Assembly: GCA_040882255.1 (NCBI GenBank)
Contig: JBBEBP010000016.1
Span: 310,001-374,000, forward strand
DNA from: PWQG01 sp040882255
GTDB taxonomy: Bacteria; Pseudomonadota; Gammaproteobacteria; Pseudomonadales; Pseudohongiellaceae
Reading direction: 5' to 3'
Length of the DNA: 64,000 nt
Positions 1 through 9,503 of this stretch are shown here, one piece after another. The notes under the pieces were generated by a model. That model made no database searches and was not told the DNA's origin. It saw only the letters and a list, made by a program, of their open reading frames with translations. A program made the position numbers and the translations under genes. Numbering within the stretch: position 1 is the first letter of the stretch; each line of letters begins with the position of its first letter.

Positions 1-345
1 ATCCGCCTGCCGGTCGGCGGATACATCGAGCAATGCCGTCTTCAGACGTTGCAGCGCCCATTGCAGATTGACCGCCGTCGGCCGGGTCGAGAGTAACTGC
101 TGACAGGCCAGGTCCATCGAAACGGCCCCACGGCGCAGCGCGAAATACAGGCCGAACGCAGCCGTGATGCCGATCAGCGGCGCGCCTCGCACCCGCATCT
201 GCTCGATGGCCTCACAGGCCGCCTCCAGCGATTCCAGTTCACAATATTCCAGCCGGTGCGGCAGGCCGGTCTGATCGATAATTCGCACCGTGGCGCTGTC
301 TTCCTGCCAGACGATGCTGTAAAGGGTCTTGCCATTGAGTTCCAC
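1..345 (-). CDS. mtnA: S-methyl-5-thioribose-1-phosphate isomerase, 5' part only
   Basis: This is the N-terminal 115 codons of a gene that runs off the left edge. MtnA isomerises methylthioribose-1-phosphate to methylthioribulose-1-phosphate in the cytosolic methionine salvage pathway. The translation begins VELNGKTLYSIVWQED and contains the family hallmarks RGAPLIGITAAFG (about residues 53-65) and TRPTAVNLQWAL (about 86-97). The start is a GTG at 345 with AAGGAG about 7 nt upstream. It lies downstream of exbD on the same strand but behind a terminator, so it is probably a separate transcription unit. Confidence 0.92.
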   Translation of the reverse strand, partial: MELNGKTLYSIVWQEDSATVRIIDQTGLPHRLEYCELESLEAACEAIEQMRVRGAPLIGITAAFGLYFALRRGAVSMDLACQQLLSTRPTAVNLQWALQRLKTALLDVSADRQAD

Positions 346-380
346 ACTGGCTCCTTCGCCGCAGAACGGGCCTCACAACG

Positions 381-405
381 AAAAACGCACCCCTGAGGGT
401 GCGCT
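381..405 (-). terminator. Rho-independent terminator after exbD
   Basis: A 7-bp GC-rich stem (386-392 with 397-403) and a 4-nt loop are followed on the minus strand by five T residues (381-385). It sits about 30 nt past the exbD stop and upstream of mtnA, so it should end exbD transcripts. Confidence 0.8.
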
Positions 406-433
406 TGTGATCACCGGGTCCGGCCGTTACCGG

Positions 434-850
434 TCATGGCTCGACGATTGAAATATCGAATATGCCAGACTCCCGTGCCGAATCCATGACCATAGTCAGG
501 GTCTGCACATTAGAGTCGTTGTGAGGCTGGATAATGACGCTGGCTTCCGGGTTTTCGGCTTTCAGACGGTCGATATTCGCCCGCACCTGACCCGGCTGCA
601 CTGTCCTCGGTTCACCGTTGAATCGGATCTCGTTGTTGGCACCGAGTTCCACCAGAATATTACGATCTTCGGGCGGCTGCTCCGGGGGCGGCTCGTCGCT
701 GTTATCGGTGCTGGAAGCATCAATGGCCTGCTCCGAAAGGAATGTCGCAGTCACAACGAAGAAAATAAGCAGAATGAACACCACGTCCAGCATGGGCGTG
801 AGGTCGATACTGCTTTCGTCTTTTTTTCTGTCACCCGCCAGTTTTTTCAT
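434..850 (-). CDS. ExbD/TolR family biopolymer transport protein (orphan)
   Basis: This is a 138-aa inner-membrane protein of the ExbD/TolR family, which with ExbB/TolQ couples proton-motive force to TonB or Tol work across the envelope. It has a short basic cytoplasmic tail, one transmembrane helix (about residues 20-38) and a periplasmic domain. The motif DLTPMLDVVFILLIFF carries the conserved membrane aspartate, here Asp22. Unusually, no exbB, tolQ or tonB gene is adjacent: TetR lies upstream and mtnA downstream. Either the partner is encoded elsewhere or it works with another motor complex. A 14-bp perfect palindrome lies just ahead of the start. Confidence 0.85.
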   Translation of the reverse strand: MKKLAGDRKKDESSIDLTPMLDVVFILLIFFVVTATFLSEQAIDASSTDNSDEPPPEQPPEDRNILVELGANNEIRFNGEPRTVQPGQVRANIDRLKAENPEASVIIQPHNDSNVQTLTMVMDSARESGIFDISIVEP

Positions 851-868
851 ACTACGCTCAACCTGTTG

Positions 869-882
869 ATCAAGTACTTGAT
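869..882. promoter_or_regulatory. Perfect 14-bp palindrome upstream of exbD
   Basis: ATCAAGTACTTGAT is perfectly self-complementary and lies 19-32 nt upstream of the exbD start, the usual place for a dimeric repressor to bind. No regulator can be named from sequence; the neighbouring TetR protein is one candidate. Confidence 0.35.
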
Positions 883-1005
883 TTCTATGATTATTTTATT
901 CGTTCTACCCATTCCACCCATGGCTCGCGCGGCTGGGCACATGACGTTCACTGCTCAAGTATACCTGATATGGGACGGGCCACAACACCCGGTACCGTCA
1001 ACCGC

Positions 1006-1590
1006 TTACTGCAGCGATCGCACGGTAACGTCGACCACTGCCTGCATCTGCTTGGGCGCCTTGCCCTCCCGGCTGCTGACCCGAACACCGTTCAGTGTAT
1101 TCATCAGCACATCAGCCGCCAGCTCCGGCGTGACGTCCTTGCCCAGTTGACCCGCTTTCTTCGCATCCTTCATGCGTTTCAGGAAGGCCTTGCGGATGGT
1201 GCTGTAGTAGCCCTTGACCGCCTTCTGCAGATCCTTGTCCCAGTTGATGCTCTCGCAGAACGAGTTCACCAGCAGACAGCCCTTGCTGCGGCGCTTCGCT
1301 GACGCGGCCAGCACGGCAAGGCGGAAGTACTGCCGCACCGCATCCCAGGGCGCCAGCTCTTCGCTATTCAGTGAGGCATCCAGATCTTTCTGGACCAGTT
1401 CACTGTAGTGCTTCAGACAGGAACGGAAAAATGTATCCTTGTCACCAAACGAGTTATACAAGGTGCCTCTGTTGATGCCAGTGGCATCCAGCAGCTTCTG
1501 CACGGAACTGGCCTCGAAACCCTCGCTCCAGAACTGCTCCATGGCATTGGTCAATACATCTTCGTACACAAACTCGACTGGTCTTGCCAT
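1006..1590 (-). CDS. TetR/AcrR family transcriptional regulator
   Basis: This 194-aa protein has an N-terminal TetR DNA-binding domain (about residues 8-55). The helix-turn-helix spans about 26-48, with recognition helix RGTLYNSFGDKDTFF. The C-terminal half is the ligand-binding and dimerisation domain, related to AcrR/NemR-type regulators; it includes CLLVNS, a segment typical of that subgroup. TetR proteins normally repress a neighbouring gene and release DNA on binding a small molecule. Its gene is not overlapped with or tightly linked to any transporter, so the target is unclear. About 150 nt of AT-rich DNA separates it from the DUF445 gene and should hold its promoter. Confidence 0.88.
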   Translation of the reverse strand: MARPVEFVYEDVLTNAMEQFWSEGFEASSVQKLLDATGINRGTLYNSFGDKDTFFRSCLKHYSELVQKDLDASLNSEELAPWDAVRQYFRLAVLAASAKRRSKGCLLVNSFCESINWDKDLQKAVKGYYSTIRKAFLKRMKDAKKAGQLGKDVTPELAADVLMNTLNGVRVSSREGKAPKQMQAVVDVTVRSLQ

Positions 1591-1742
1591 AATGATTTAC
1601 TCTACAACTGCTTTTGAATGGTGAGGGACCGTTATCCCGAAGGGCGCGCATTCTATACGATGAGGGAGGTTTTTACATCTATTGATACAAAATACTACAT
1701 TATCGGCATCGCCCCGACAGACGGGGTACCGGCAGAGCCGAC

Positions 1743-2501
1743 TCAGGAAAGGACGCTGAAAAGCAGACCGATCAGACCACCCAGCACAACGCCCCAGACC
1801 ACCAGCCAGCCCAGATGCCGTCTGATCATAGCCTGCACGATATCCCGCACCATCACCGGCGTGAGTTCGTCCAGGCGCTGATCTACAAGTCGTTCAACGA
1901 AACGGGCGATGCTGTCCGGATCACTGATTTCCCTGAGCGCCTCCTTCAAAAGGGCGTTGAAAGCCGGCTGTTCCAGCATCCCCTGAAGATGGAGGCGCAT
2001 GCGCTCACGGAATGGTTCGCGCAGACTCTCCAACGCGTCTCCGCCACCGAACATGCCCAGCATATTGCCCAGGGAGGACTGCAGTATCGCCTCCACCAGC
2101 GAGTCAAAGGCGCGATCGAAGTCCATCCGTTCCACGAGGTCGCGAAACATATCATTCAGACGCTCCTCCGACAGCATTCCGACATCGGAAACACGGGCGA
2201 TGGTGGCGGGACTGAAAAACTGCTGCATGACCAGGCGCCGGATACCGACCTTGAATTCCCGGAAATGCAGCGGAATGACCCCGGACCCGTAGAGACCGGG
2301 CACACGATGAAACAGCATGTGGACGGCCAGCCAATTGGTCAGCCCTCCTGACAGGGCAAATACCCCAGCGTGGAACAGCGGCTCGGCCGGCCACCAGTAT
2401 CCGACGGCGACCAGCAGCAGGGCCAGCAGATTGGCCACCAGACTCTTGTCAATCACCGCCGTGCCACCGCTGCCATCCGGATGTTCCAGCGCCCGACTCA
2501 C
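1743..2501 (-). CDS. DUF445 family membrane protein
   Basis: This 252-aa protein of unknown function is recognisable as DUF445. It has an N-terminal hydrophobic segment (about residues 22-55), the conserved GGLTNWLAVHMLFHR stretch that follows it, a helical middle rich in charged residues, and a C-terminal transmembrane helix ending in GLLFSVLS. The GTG start overlaps the stop of the upstream nitrilase gene (GTGA), so the two are translationally coupled. I infer an inner-membrane location with the soluble domain between two membrane anchors. No specific reaction can be assigned. Confidence 0.8.
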   Translation of the reverse strand: MSRALEHPDGSGGTAVIDKSLVANLLALLLVAVGYWWPAEPLFHAGVFALSGGLTNWLAVHMLFHRVPGLYGSGVIPLHFREFKVGIRRLVMQQFFSPATIARVSDVGMLSEERLNDMFRDLVERMDFDRAFDSLVEAILQSSLGNMLGMFGGGDALESLREPFRERMRLHLQGMLEQPAFNALLKEALREISDPDSIARFVERLVDQRLDELTPVMVRDIVQAMIRRHLGWLVVWGVVLGGLIGLLFSVLS

Positions 2502-3379
2502 CGCACCCTCCCGTCGTCCTCGACGTTTCGGTGGTGGCGGGCAACCGGCATGGCGCTGCGCAGCCGTCCGGGCATATCGGGATCGATACGGGCCACGGCG
2601 ACACCTTCACCGTCCTCATGACAGGCCAGCACTGTCCCCCAGGGATCGACAATCATGGAGTGCCCCCATGTGGTCCGCTTCGCGTTGTGCTGCCCCCCCT
2701 GTCCGGGCGCCAGCACATACACCTGGTTCTCGATGGCCCGGGCACGGATCAATGACTCCCAGTGCGCCTCCCCGGTCACCCGGGTGAACGCCGAAGGCAC
2801 CGTCACCAGTTCGGCGCCAAGCCCGGACAATACCCGGTACAAACCGGGAAACCTCAGGTCATAACAGACCGTCAGGCCGAGGCCCCCGAAAGGCGTGTCG
2901 GCAACCACCGCCTGATCGCCGGGCTCGAAGCTGTCGGATTCGCGGTAGCTCGCCTGCGCATCATCCACATCCACATCGAAGAGATGGATCTTGTCATAAC
3001 GGGCCCGGCACTGGCCTGCCGGATCGTACAGCAGAGAAGCCGGACGTACCCGACCATCCTCCAGCAGACTGTCATCCTGCGGCCGGGTGATCAGCGGAAT
3101 CGTTCCCCCAAGCAACCATATCCCGTGACGACGCGCCTGCCCGGCGAGAAACTGTTGCAGCGGACCACCGTCATCGCCCCACCGCTCACCGAACTCCCGC
3201 ATCGGCCCACTGTCCAGCACAGCAAAATTCTCCGGCAGTGCGACCAGCGACGCCTGCTGCTCCACGGCGCGGGCAATCAGATCTTCCGCCGCGCGCAGGT
3301 TGGCTGCAACGTCAGCCACGCTGACCATCTGTACGGCGGCGATCACTGTCTGCCGGTCATCAGGGTTGTGCGGATGCAT
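2498..3379 (-). CDS. Nitrilase-family carbon-nitrogen hydrolase (Nit-type amidase)
   Basis: This is a 293-aa CN-hydrolase with the full Glu-Lys-Cys catalytic triad: Glu50 in LPENF, Lys130 in YDKIHLFD and Cys172 in VCYDLRFP. The YDKIHLFDVDV and CYDLRFPGLYR signatures are those of Nit1/Nit2-type enzymes, which in characterised members hydrolyse deaminated glutathione as metabolite repair. That substrate is inferred here from family. The gene overlaps the end of yhdP by 20 nt and the start of the DUF445 gene by 4 nt. The order rng-yhdP-nit also occurs in pseudomonads, where tldD commonly follows; here DUF445 takes that place. Confidence 0.88.
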   Translation of the reverse strand: MHPHNPDDRQTVIAAVQMVSVADVAANLRAAEDLIARAVEQQASLVALPENFAVLDSGPMREFGERWGDDGGPLQQFLAGQARRHGIWLLGGTIPLITRPQDDSLLEDGRVRPASLLYDPAGQCRARYDKIHLFDVDVDDAQASYRESDSFEPGDQAVVADTPFGGLGLTVCYDLRFPGLYRVLSGLGAELVTVPSAFTRVTGEAHWESLIRARAIENQVYVLAPGQGGQHNAKRTTWGHSMIVDPWGTVLACHEDGEGVAVARIDPDMPGRLRSAMPVARHHRNVEDDGRVR

Positions 3380-6300
3380 CGTCCTCGTCCTCTCCTCCGG
3401 TCGAAAATACCTGGGTCAGGCGTGGCTGCAGGGTCTCCCAGGGACCCTGCAGGGTATACTGGGCGCTGGTCAGACTGTCCACCTGATCACCGAAAATCTG
3501 ATCCAGCACGAACACGCCCACGGCTACTTGCCAGTTGATCAGGTTGTTCAGGACTGCCAGGCCGCTGACCCAGGGCAGGTTGTCACTGACAGGCAAGGTA
3601 ATATACAGATTTCCGTCGATGGTCTCCTCCGGCAGATTCACCGATCCGCTGAGCTGAAAAAGACTGGAGGGGCCGATGATCTGCAGCCGATCCTCAATGG
3701 TGAGCACACCCTCGTTCAGAAACACCGTGCCACGAATCTCTTCATAGGCCAGACCTTCGCGCAACAGATCGTCGCTTACCCTCAATCGACGAATCAGCGC
3801 ATCGAAGTTGATGATACTGATCAGCTTCAGCGCGCTGTTCCCGGCTCCGGTGCCACCCCGGAACCGCCCGTCATCCAGGGCCAGATCCACTTCTCCCCGG
3901 ACACCTACCGCCGACACGAATGCCGGAGTACCGTCCCAGTCAAGCCGGACATCAAAGCGGGCACTCCCACTCTCGAGTACCGGGGCGTAGCCGTAGGCAC
4001 TCAATACAGGCGCCAGGTCACCGGCCTTCACGCTCCCTTCCAGCTCGCTCTCGTGTGAGGCGCCATCGTAATACCAGACAAACCGTGCGGGCTCCTCTTC
4101 CGTACCGATCTGTAGACCCCGCGATGTCACTTGCAGATCGTCGAATACAACACTGTCGTCACGCGGCTGCAGACTGAAAGACCACTGCCCGTACTCTGCA
4201 TTGCCTACCTGCAGATCATCGACCGAAAACCGCATGGCCGGGAAAGTGCGCGGATCCACGTCGGCCAGCGGATCGGTGCGCGGCATCACGTACTCCACCG
4301 GATCCAGCTCCTCAAACCGGACCTCCTCGTCACCGGATACGGAACCCGGCGTATCCTCACCCGCTTCGGAATCCGCATCAATGTGGATACGGGCGAACTC
4401 AGCCACCAGAGGCGCCGTGCGGTCAGCGGGAAACAGAAGCGCACCACCAAGATGCTCCGATGCCAGGGCCAGGCGCGCTCCCTCCGGCTCCTGATCGAGC
4501 TGCACGTTGACATTACTGAACTCCTGATCAAAGAGATCCAGCCGATCCACATTGACATCCACCAGACCGGCCAGCTCCCGGAGTTCCGGCGCGCCGGGCA
4601 TACCGGTCGCCGGCGACAGATGATCGTCGTAATAATCCAGCCAGCCTCTCAACGGAAGGTAGGACACCCGGCCCAGCACCTGCAGCCCTGGCGTACTGTC
4701 ATCGAAACGCCGCACACGCACTCCGTCCCCCGGGGGACCAAGAAACAGCAGACCGCTTTCAATGGTGCCATCCGTTGAGAGCCGGGCGTTGAGTGTAGCC
4801 AGATCGCTCATTCGCAGCTGAACCCGGCTACCGCCTCCGTCCAGGAACGACAGCTCCAGTCTGGACGGCCAGGCGTCTTCCGAAGCCTTGCCCAGCGGGG
4901 CCGGATAGCCCAGCGATACCCCACTCAGATCACTGTTGACGGTCAGAACGGGACTCATGGTCCGGTCATCCACTTCAGGCAACTCCAGACGCAGGTCCAC
5001 TGCCGCCGTCCCACCCACGGGCTGCAGCATCCGCTCCACGACAGGCGGAATCAGCGACCACTGTCGGAGTGAATCCACATCGAAATTACCCTCCGCGCTC
5101 AGCGCAGTATCATTAAGCCCCCCGCTCCAGTCGAGGCTCTCCAGGTCCAGTGCCACATCACTGTCAAACACCCTGGCCCGCAATCCTTCGCTGCTGAGCC
5201 CCTCGACAGTGGAATAACGAACGGTACCGCTGATCTGCTCCAGTTCCAGCTGATAATCGGGAACCATCGCCTCGTTGTCGTCAATACCCAGCGTCAGACT
5301 GATTTCAGGCTCGGCATCCTCGATGAAAAGCGGCAGCTCCAGATCCAGTGCGAAGTCCACGTCTCCGCTTGTCTCCCATCCGGCCAGATAGTTGCCCAGA
5401 CCCTCGGTGACCGGCGTTCTTCTCAGATACTCCAGACCCCGGGGCGCGGTCCCCGTGCCCTGTCCATTAACCGTAAGCCAGCCGCCACTGCCTTCACTGT
5501 TGGGCCGCACCTCCGCCCGCGTTTCGCTGAAACGGATGCCCAGTGAACTGCCAGCCCGCACGTCCACATCGACATCCGCTCCGTCGACGACTACCAGCCC
5601 GTTGATCTCCTCCAGCGCTGGCCAGTCAGGATCGAACCGCAACACACCGTCCCGGACCCGGTAGAACATCTGCATGGTGCGATCCTCGGGCGAACTGCCC
5701 CGCTGAACCTGGCCCCGGAAAACGAATCCACTACCGCCCGCTTCGCCGCCCAGGACCGAACGGTCGATCCAGCCCAGGATCCCCTGAATCCCGGGCGGAG
5801 CACCGGGTCCCATCGGCAGATACGCGGACTTGCCACTGGCATCGCCTTGCAATGCACCCACCATCAGCTCCAGGCCGATCTCCGGTTCACTGTCCGGCAC
5901 CGCCCGGAACGTGGTAGCAAACTGTGCCCTGCCGGAAATCAGATCCGATTCCGCAGTAATCACGGAGCTGGAGACACGAAGGTCCGCCCCCCTGCGGGTA
6001 TCCAGACGCACGTTGATGCGGCCATTGACATGCGTGTAACTCCAGACGTCATCGAACAATCTCGGCAGGTGCAGACTCAAATCGGTGGAATCGACTTCCA
6101 CGGAACCGGTCAGACGCCCGCTGTCCGCCGTATAGAGAAATTCCGCGTAGCCATCGGCGCCCCACACAGCGGGCGCCATGCCTCGTGCATCGACACGGGC
6201 ATCAGTCAGGTTGCCACTGACGGAAACCGCTCTCAGCCGGCCCCCGTCCATACCGCCCTCGATTGCCAACGCCTCAACAGACCCGCGGGGGTTCAGTGTT

Positions 6301-7400
6301 TCCAGCTCGGTGCGCAACTGGCCGGAAACCAGCCCCAGGTCACGCAGCAACGGTGAGAGCATACCCGCGTCCAGCCGCTCGGCCCGCAGGCGGAACTGCT
6401 GGTTATCCTGCCACTCGAACCAGCCACGGCCGGACTGCCATTGATCCCCGTCACGCTGAAAGCGCAAGCTGTCGATCCAGGCCCGGTGATTGTCTCCGTC
6501 CCGGCGGTAATGGAACACCCCGTCCAGGCCCGTGATCCCGACTGTGCGTTCGTGCCGCCGCTCGTAGACAGACAGGCGCTGTGCCTGTGCCCGTACGTCC
6601 AGCGCCTGGAGACGGGATTGCCGGAAGTCGGCCCATACTTCCATCCCGGCATCCAGTTCCTCGACCTGCAACGTGCCAAACTCCAGCAGCCCCGCAAAAA
6701 GCGCCAGATCATTCTCCGGTATCCGGGCATACACTGAGCCACTCAGCTCTGACACGCTTCTGCCGTCCAGTGCCGCCTGCAGCGTCACGCGCCTCGGGTC
6801 GCCCGGCAGCCAGGCATTGGCCTGCAGTCGATGACGACCGCCGCGACTCTGGAACAGCAACGCCAGATCATCGAACTGCAAGGCACGCTGGTCCAGTCCG
6901 GCGAACCGGACCCGCGTGTCGAGTACCTCCACGTCACCAAGCCGGGTCAGCAGTCGGAAGCTGTCATCAACAGACAACATACGGGTGCTGCCCAGTCCGG
7001 CAAGACGCCAATTGCCATCGATCTGTTCATGGAGAGTCAGGTCCAGGTCACGCACGCGGATACGCCCGGCCATCCACTGCAGATTCAGCAGACTGGCCGG
7101 CATGTCCAGAGACAACGATACACGGGAAAGCGCAAGCGTCGGCGAGCCGTCGGCCGCCATCAATTGCAGGTCTTCAATGGCCAGGGTCGGCCCCAGACCG
7201 CGCCAGCCGCCTTGCAAGGCACCGATGCGCACCGGCATGCCGACAAGCTCACTCAGGCCCTCCTCGACGGGAGCAACCCAGCCGCCGGCCTGTGTCATGA
7301 CATACCGTCCGGACAGGATATAGGCAGACAGCAGGATGACCAGCACTGCAAATACTGTCATCAATGGCCGGCCTGTGAATCTGGCGATACGCTGAATCAT
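3360..7400 (-). CDS. yhdP: YhdP/AsmA-like envelope protein
   Basis: This is a very large (1346-aa) envelope protein of the YhdP family, one of the AsmA-like proteins implicated in moving phospholipid between the inner and outer membranes. One N-terminal signal-anchor helix (about residues 12-35) is followed by a long beta-rich periplasmic region. Near the N-terminus, GMPVRIGALQGGWRGLGPTL is typical of the family; the C-terminal AsmA-like portion contains SIINFDALIRRLRVS. E. coli YhdP is slightly shorter (about 1270 aa). An ATG at 7400 preceded by GAG fits best; a GTG two codons upstream (7406) is an alternative. The gene follows rng closely and is probably cotranscribed with mreBCD-maf-rng. 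Confidence 0.9.
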   Translation of the reverse strand: MIQRIARFTGRPLMTVFAVLVILLSAYILSGRYVMTQAGGWVAPVEEGLSELVGMPVRIGALQGGWRGLGPTLAIEDLQLMAADGSPTLALSRVSLSLDMPASLLNLQWMAGRIRVRDLDLTLHEQIDGNWRLAGLGSTRMLSVDDSFRLLTRLGDVEVLDTRVRFAGLDQRALQFDDLALLFQSRGGRHRLQANAWLPGDPRRVTLQAALDGRSVSELSGSVYARIPENDLALFAGLLEFGTLQVEELDAGMEVWADFRQSRLQALDVRAQAQRLSVYERRHERTVGITGLDGVFHYRRDGDNHRAWIDSLRFQRDGDQWQSGRGWFEWQDNQQFRLRAERLDAGMLSPLLRDLGLVSGQLRTELETLNPRGSVEALAIEGGMDGGRLRAVSVSGNLTDARVDARGMAPAVWGADGYAEFLYTADSGRLTGSVEVDSTDLSLHLPRLFDDVWSYTHVNGRINVRLDTRRGADLRVSSSVITAESDLISGRAQFATTFRAVPDSEPEIGLELMVGALQGDASGKSAYLPMGPGAPPGIQGILGWIDRSVLGGEAGGSGFVFRGQVQRGSSPEDRTMQMFYRVRDGVLRFDPDWPALEEINGLVVVDGADVDVDVRAGSSLGIRFSETRAEVRPNSEGSGGWLTVNGQGTGTAPRGLEYLRRTPVTEGLGNYLAGWETSGDVDFALDLELPLFIEDAEPEISLTLGIDDNEAMVPDYQLELEQISGTVRYSTVEGLSSEGLRARVFDSDVALDLESLDWSGGLNDTALSAEGNFDVDSLRQWSLIPPVVERMLQPVGGTAAVDLRLELPEVDDRTMSPVLTVNSDLSGVSLGYPAPLGKASEDAWPSRLELSFLDGGGSRVQLRMSDLATLNARLSTDGTIESGLLFLGPPGDGVRVRRFDDSTPGLQVLGRVSYLPLRGWLDYYDDHLSPATGMPGAPELRELAGLVDVNVDRLDLFDQEFSNVNVQLDQEPEGARLALASEHLGGALLFPADRTAPLVAEFARIHIDADSEAGEDTPGSVSGDEEVRFEELDPVEYVMPRTDPLADVDPRTFPAMRFSVDDLQVGNAEYGQWSFSLQPRDDSVVFDDLQVTSRGLQIGTEEEPARFVWYYDGASHESELEGSVKAGDLAPVLSAYGYAPVLESGSARFDVRLDWDGTPAFVSAVGVRGEVDLALDDGRFRGGTGAGNSALKLISIINFDALIRRLRVSDDLLREGLAYEEIRGTVFLNEGVLTIEDRLQIIGPSSLFQLSGSVNLPEETIDGNLYITLPVSDNLPWVSGLAVLNNLINWQVAVGVFVLDQIFGDQVDSLTSAQYTLQGPWETLQPRLTQVFSTGGEDEDDASAQP

Positions 7401-7409
7401 GTCCACTCG

Positions 7410-8888
7410 TCAGAACAGCACCACATCATACTGTTCCTGAGTATACATGGGTTCCACCTCGAATCTGATGGTCTTTCCAACCAGCTCCTCCAGATCAGCC
7501 AGTGTACTGGATTCCTCATCCAGCAGACGGTCCACTACCAGCTGGGAGGCCATTACCAACAGTACATCATTGCCGTAGGCCCTGGCCACGCGCAGAATTT
7601 CCCGAAAGATTTCATAGCAGATGGTCTCCGGCGTGCGCAACCGCCCCCTGCCCTGACACACCGGGCAGGGATCACACAGCAACTGCCCCAGGCTCTCCCG
7701 GGTCCGCTTGCGCGTCATTTCCACCAGTCCCAGCGCCGACAGCCCGGAGATCACGGTGCGGGCCGGATCCTTGTCCAGTGCTTTCTCCAGGGTACGCAGC
7801 ACCTGCCGTTGGTGTTCGACATCCAGCATGTCGATGAAGTCGATGATGATGATACCGCCGAGATTGCGGACACGGAGCTGGCGGGCGATGGCGGTGGCGG
7901 CCTCCAGATTGGTCTTGAGAACGGTTTCGGCATGGTTGCGGCTGCCCAGGTAGGCGCCGGTGTTGACGTCGACAGTGGTCATTGCCTCGGTCTGGTCGAT
8001 GATCAGGTCACCGCCGGATTTGAGTTTGACCTGCCGGCCCAGAGCCTTGCCGATTTCATCGTCTATGCCATGGAGGTCGAAAATCGGCCGCTCACCGGCG
8101 TAGTACTCCAAGATTCCATCGGATTCAGGAATGAACTCACGGATGAATTGGACGATCTCGTCATGGGTGCGGCGGGAATCCGTCCGGATTCTTTCCACTT
8201 GCGGAGTAATCAGATCGCGTATGGCGCGCAGGTACAGAGGCAGGTCCCGGTACAATATAGCGATGTCCCGGCACTGCGATTGCTGTAACTCCACGGTTTC
8301 CCAGAGCCGGTGCAGGAAGCGGATGTCCCCGGTCAGCTCTTCCCCCGTGATCCCCTCTGCCGCCGTCCGGATGATGTATCCGCCGCCATCCTCCAGACCC
8401 AGTGCCGCCACGCAATCCCGCAACAGGGTTTCCAGTCGCTCGCGCTCCGCCTCGCTCTCCAGTCGCTGGGAAATGGCGACATGCCGGTTGCGCGGCAGAT
8501 AGACCAGATTCCTGGAAGGGAGAGTCAGGTGGGTGGTCAACCGGGCCCCCTTGGAGCCGATCGGTTCCTTGGCCACCTGGACAACGATCATCTGGCCTTC
8601 CCGAAGCAGCGCATGTACTGGATCGGCATGTCCGTCACGTACCTCATACCCATCGGCGCCGACCGCAGCGATGTCGGAGCTGTGGATGAACGCGGCCCGC
8701 TCCAGCCCGATATCGACGAACGCCGCTTCCATGCCGGGCATGACACGGACCACCCGCCCCATGTAGATGTTACCGACGTGGCCGGCGTTGTTGTTGCGCT
8801 CAATATAGATCTCCTGCAACAGACCGTTCTCGATCAGCGCCAACCGCGCCTCCATCGGAGTCACATTGATCAGGATCTCTTCACTCAT
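7410..8888 (-). CDS. rng: Ribonuclease G
   Basis: This is a 492-aa RNase E/G family endoribonuclease that matures the 5' end of 16S rRNA and takes part in mRNA decay. The N-terminus (SEEILINVTPMEARLALI) and S1 domain (about residues 35-125) are typical. The DNase-I-like catalytic core contains TVDVNTG and IIIIDFIDM with the metal-binding aspartates, and the zinc-link motif CPVC follows. It lacks the long C-terminal degradosome scaffold of RNase E. A longer open frame exists upstream, but the homologous start is the ATG at 8888, which overlaps the end of maf by 8 nt and has GAGGG upstream. Confidence 0.95.
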   Translation of the reverse strand: MSEEILINVTPMEARLALIENGLLQEIYIERNNNAGHVGNIYMGRVVRVMPGMEAAFVDIGLERAAFIHSSDIAAVGADGYEVRDGHADPVHALLREGQMIVVQVAKEPIGSKGARLTTHLTLPSRNLVYLPRNRHVAISQRLESEAERERLETLLRDCVAALGLEDGGGYIIRTAAEGITGEELTGDIRFLHRLWETVELQQSQCRDIAILYRDLPLYLRAIRDLITPQVERIRTDSRRTHDEIVQFIREFIPESDGILEYYAGERPIFDLHGIDDEIGKALGRQVKLKSGGDLIIDQTEAMTTVDVNTGAYLGSRNHAETVLKTNLEAATAIARQLRVRNLGGIIIIDFIDMLDVEHQRQVLRTLEKALDKDPARTVISGLSALGLVEMTRKRTRESLGQLLCDPCPVCQGRGRLRTPETICYEIFREILRVARAYGNDVLLVMASQLVVDRLLDEESSTLADLEELVGKTIRFEVEPMYTQEQYDVVLF

Positions 8889-9492
8889 GGTGCTTATTGC
8901 CCTCCAGGGCCGTGGCAATGCCGAACTGCGCCAGTAGTCGGGCCGTTTCGTACAGCGGCAGACCAACGACTCCCGAATAACTGCCTTCGATTCGGGTCAC
9001 GAACAACGCCCCCACACCCTGTATACCATAGGAGCCTGCCTTGTCCGCCGGCTCACCGGTCTCCCAGTACGCCTCCGCCTCGCTTGATGACAGGGAGCCG
9101 AACACGACCTCAGTAACCGACAAGCGCGTTTCCATGCGATCGCCATCACTCAGCGCCACTGCGGAGCAAACCTGGTGCGGCCGGTCTGCCAGGGTCAACA
9201 GGGTTTTCACCGCGTCCGCTCTGTCACGCGGCTTCCCCAGTATCCGCCCATCCAGCACGACCGCCGTATCCGCCCCCAGCACCACATGGCCGGGCTCCGC
9301 CCGCGATGCCCCACAGCGGGCCTTTTCACGGGCCATGCGCAACACGTAGTCGGACGCCACCTCACGGCTGCGCGGCGTTTCGTCCACAGTATGCGTCACA
9401 GTGGCAAACCGGACCCCTATCTGCCGCAGTAATTCATGGCGACGGGGCGAGGCGGACGCCAGCAGGAGTCCGGGGCGGGAGGAGGAAGACAT
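8881..9492 (-). CDS. maf: Maf-like nucleoside triphosphate pyrophosphatase
   Basis: This is a 203-aa Maf/HAM1-superfamily nucleotide pyrophosphatase, probably of the YhdE type that hydrolyses dTTP and UTP (also modified pyrimidine nucleotides). Diagnostic motifs are LLLASASPRRHELL (residues 9-22), GADTAVVLDG, the lysine in ILGKP, and DKAGSYGIQG near residue 150. It lies in the conserved mreBCD-maf-rng cluster, but an inserted palindromic element lies only 12 nt upstream of its start, and the ribosome-binding site there is weak. Its expression may therefore depend on, or be altered by, that element. Confidence 0.9.
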   Translation of the reverse strand: MSSSSRPGLLLASASPRRHELLRQIGVRFATVTHTVDETPRSREVASDYVLRMAREKARCGASRAEPGHVVLGADTAVVLDGRILGKPRDRADAVKTLLTLADRPHQVCSAVALSDGDRMETRLSVTEVVFGSLSSSEAEAYWETGEPADKAGSYGIQGVGALFVTRIEGSYSGVVGLPLYETARLLAQFGIATALEGNKHHE

Positions 9493-9503
9493 GAGGCGAC
9501 TAC

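Noticed and set aside
1591..1742. TetR operator or terminator in the gap after DUF445
   Set aside because: A 5-bp GC inverted repeat (around 1712-1728) has no T-tract and no clear symmetric operator was found, so nothing was annotated.
6831..8288. A 485-codon open frame on the plus strand
   Set aside because: It is antisense to yhdP and rng, which have clear homology; its translation is rich in Gln/His/Arg without any recognisable motif, as expected for a GC-rich shadow frame.
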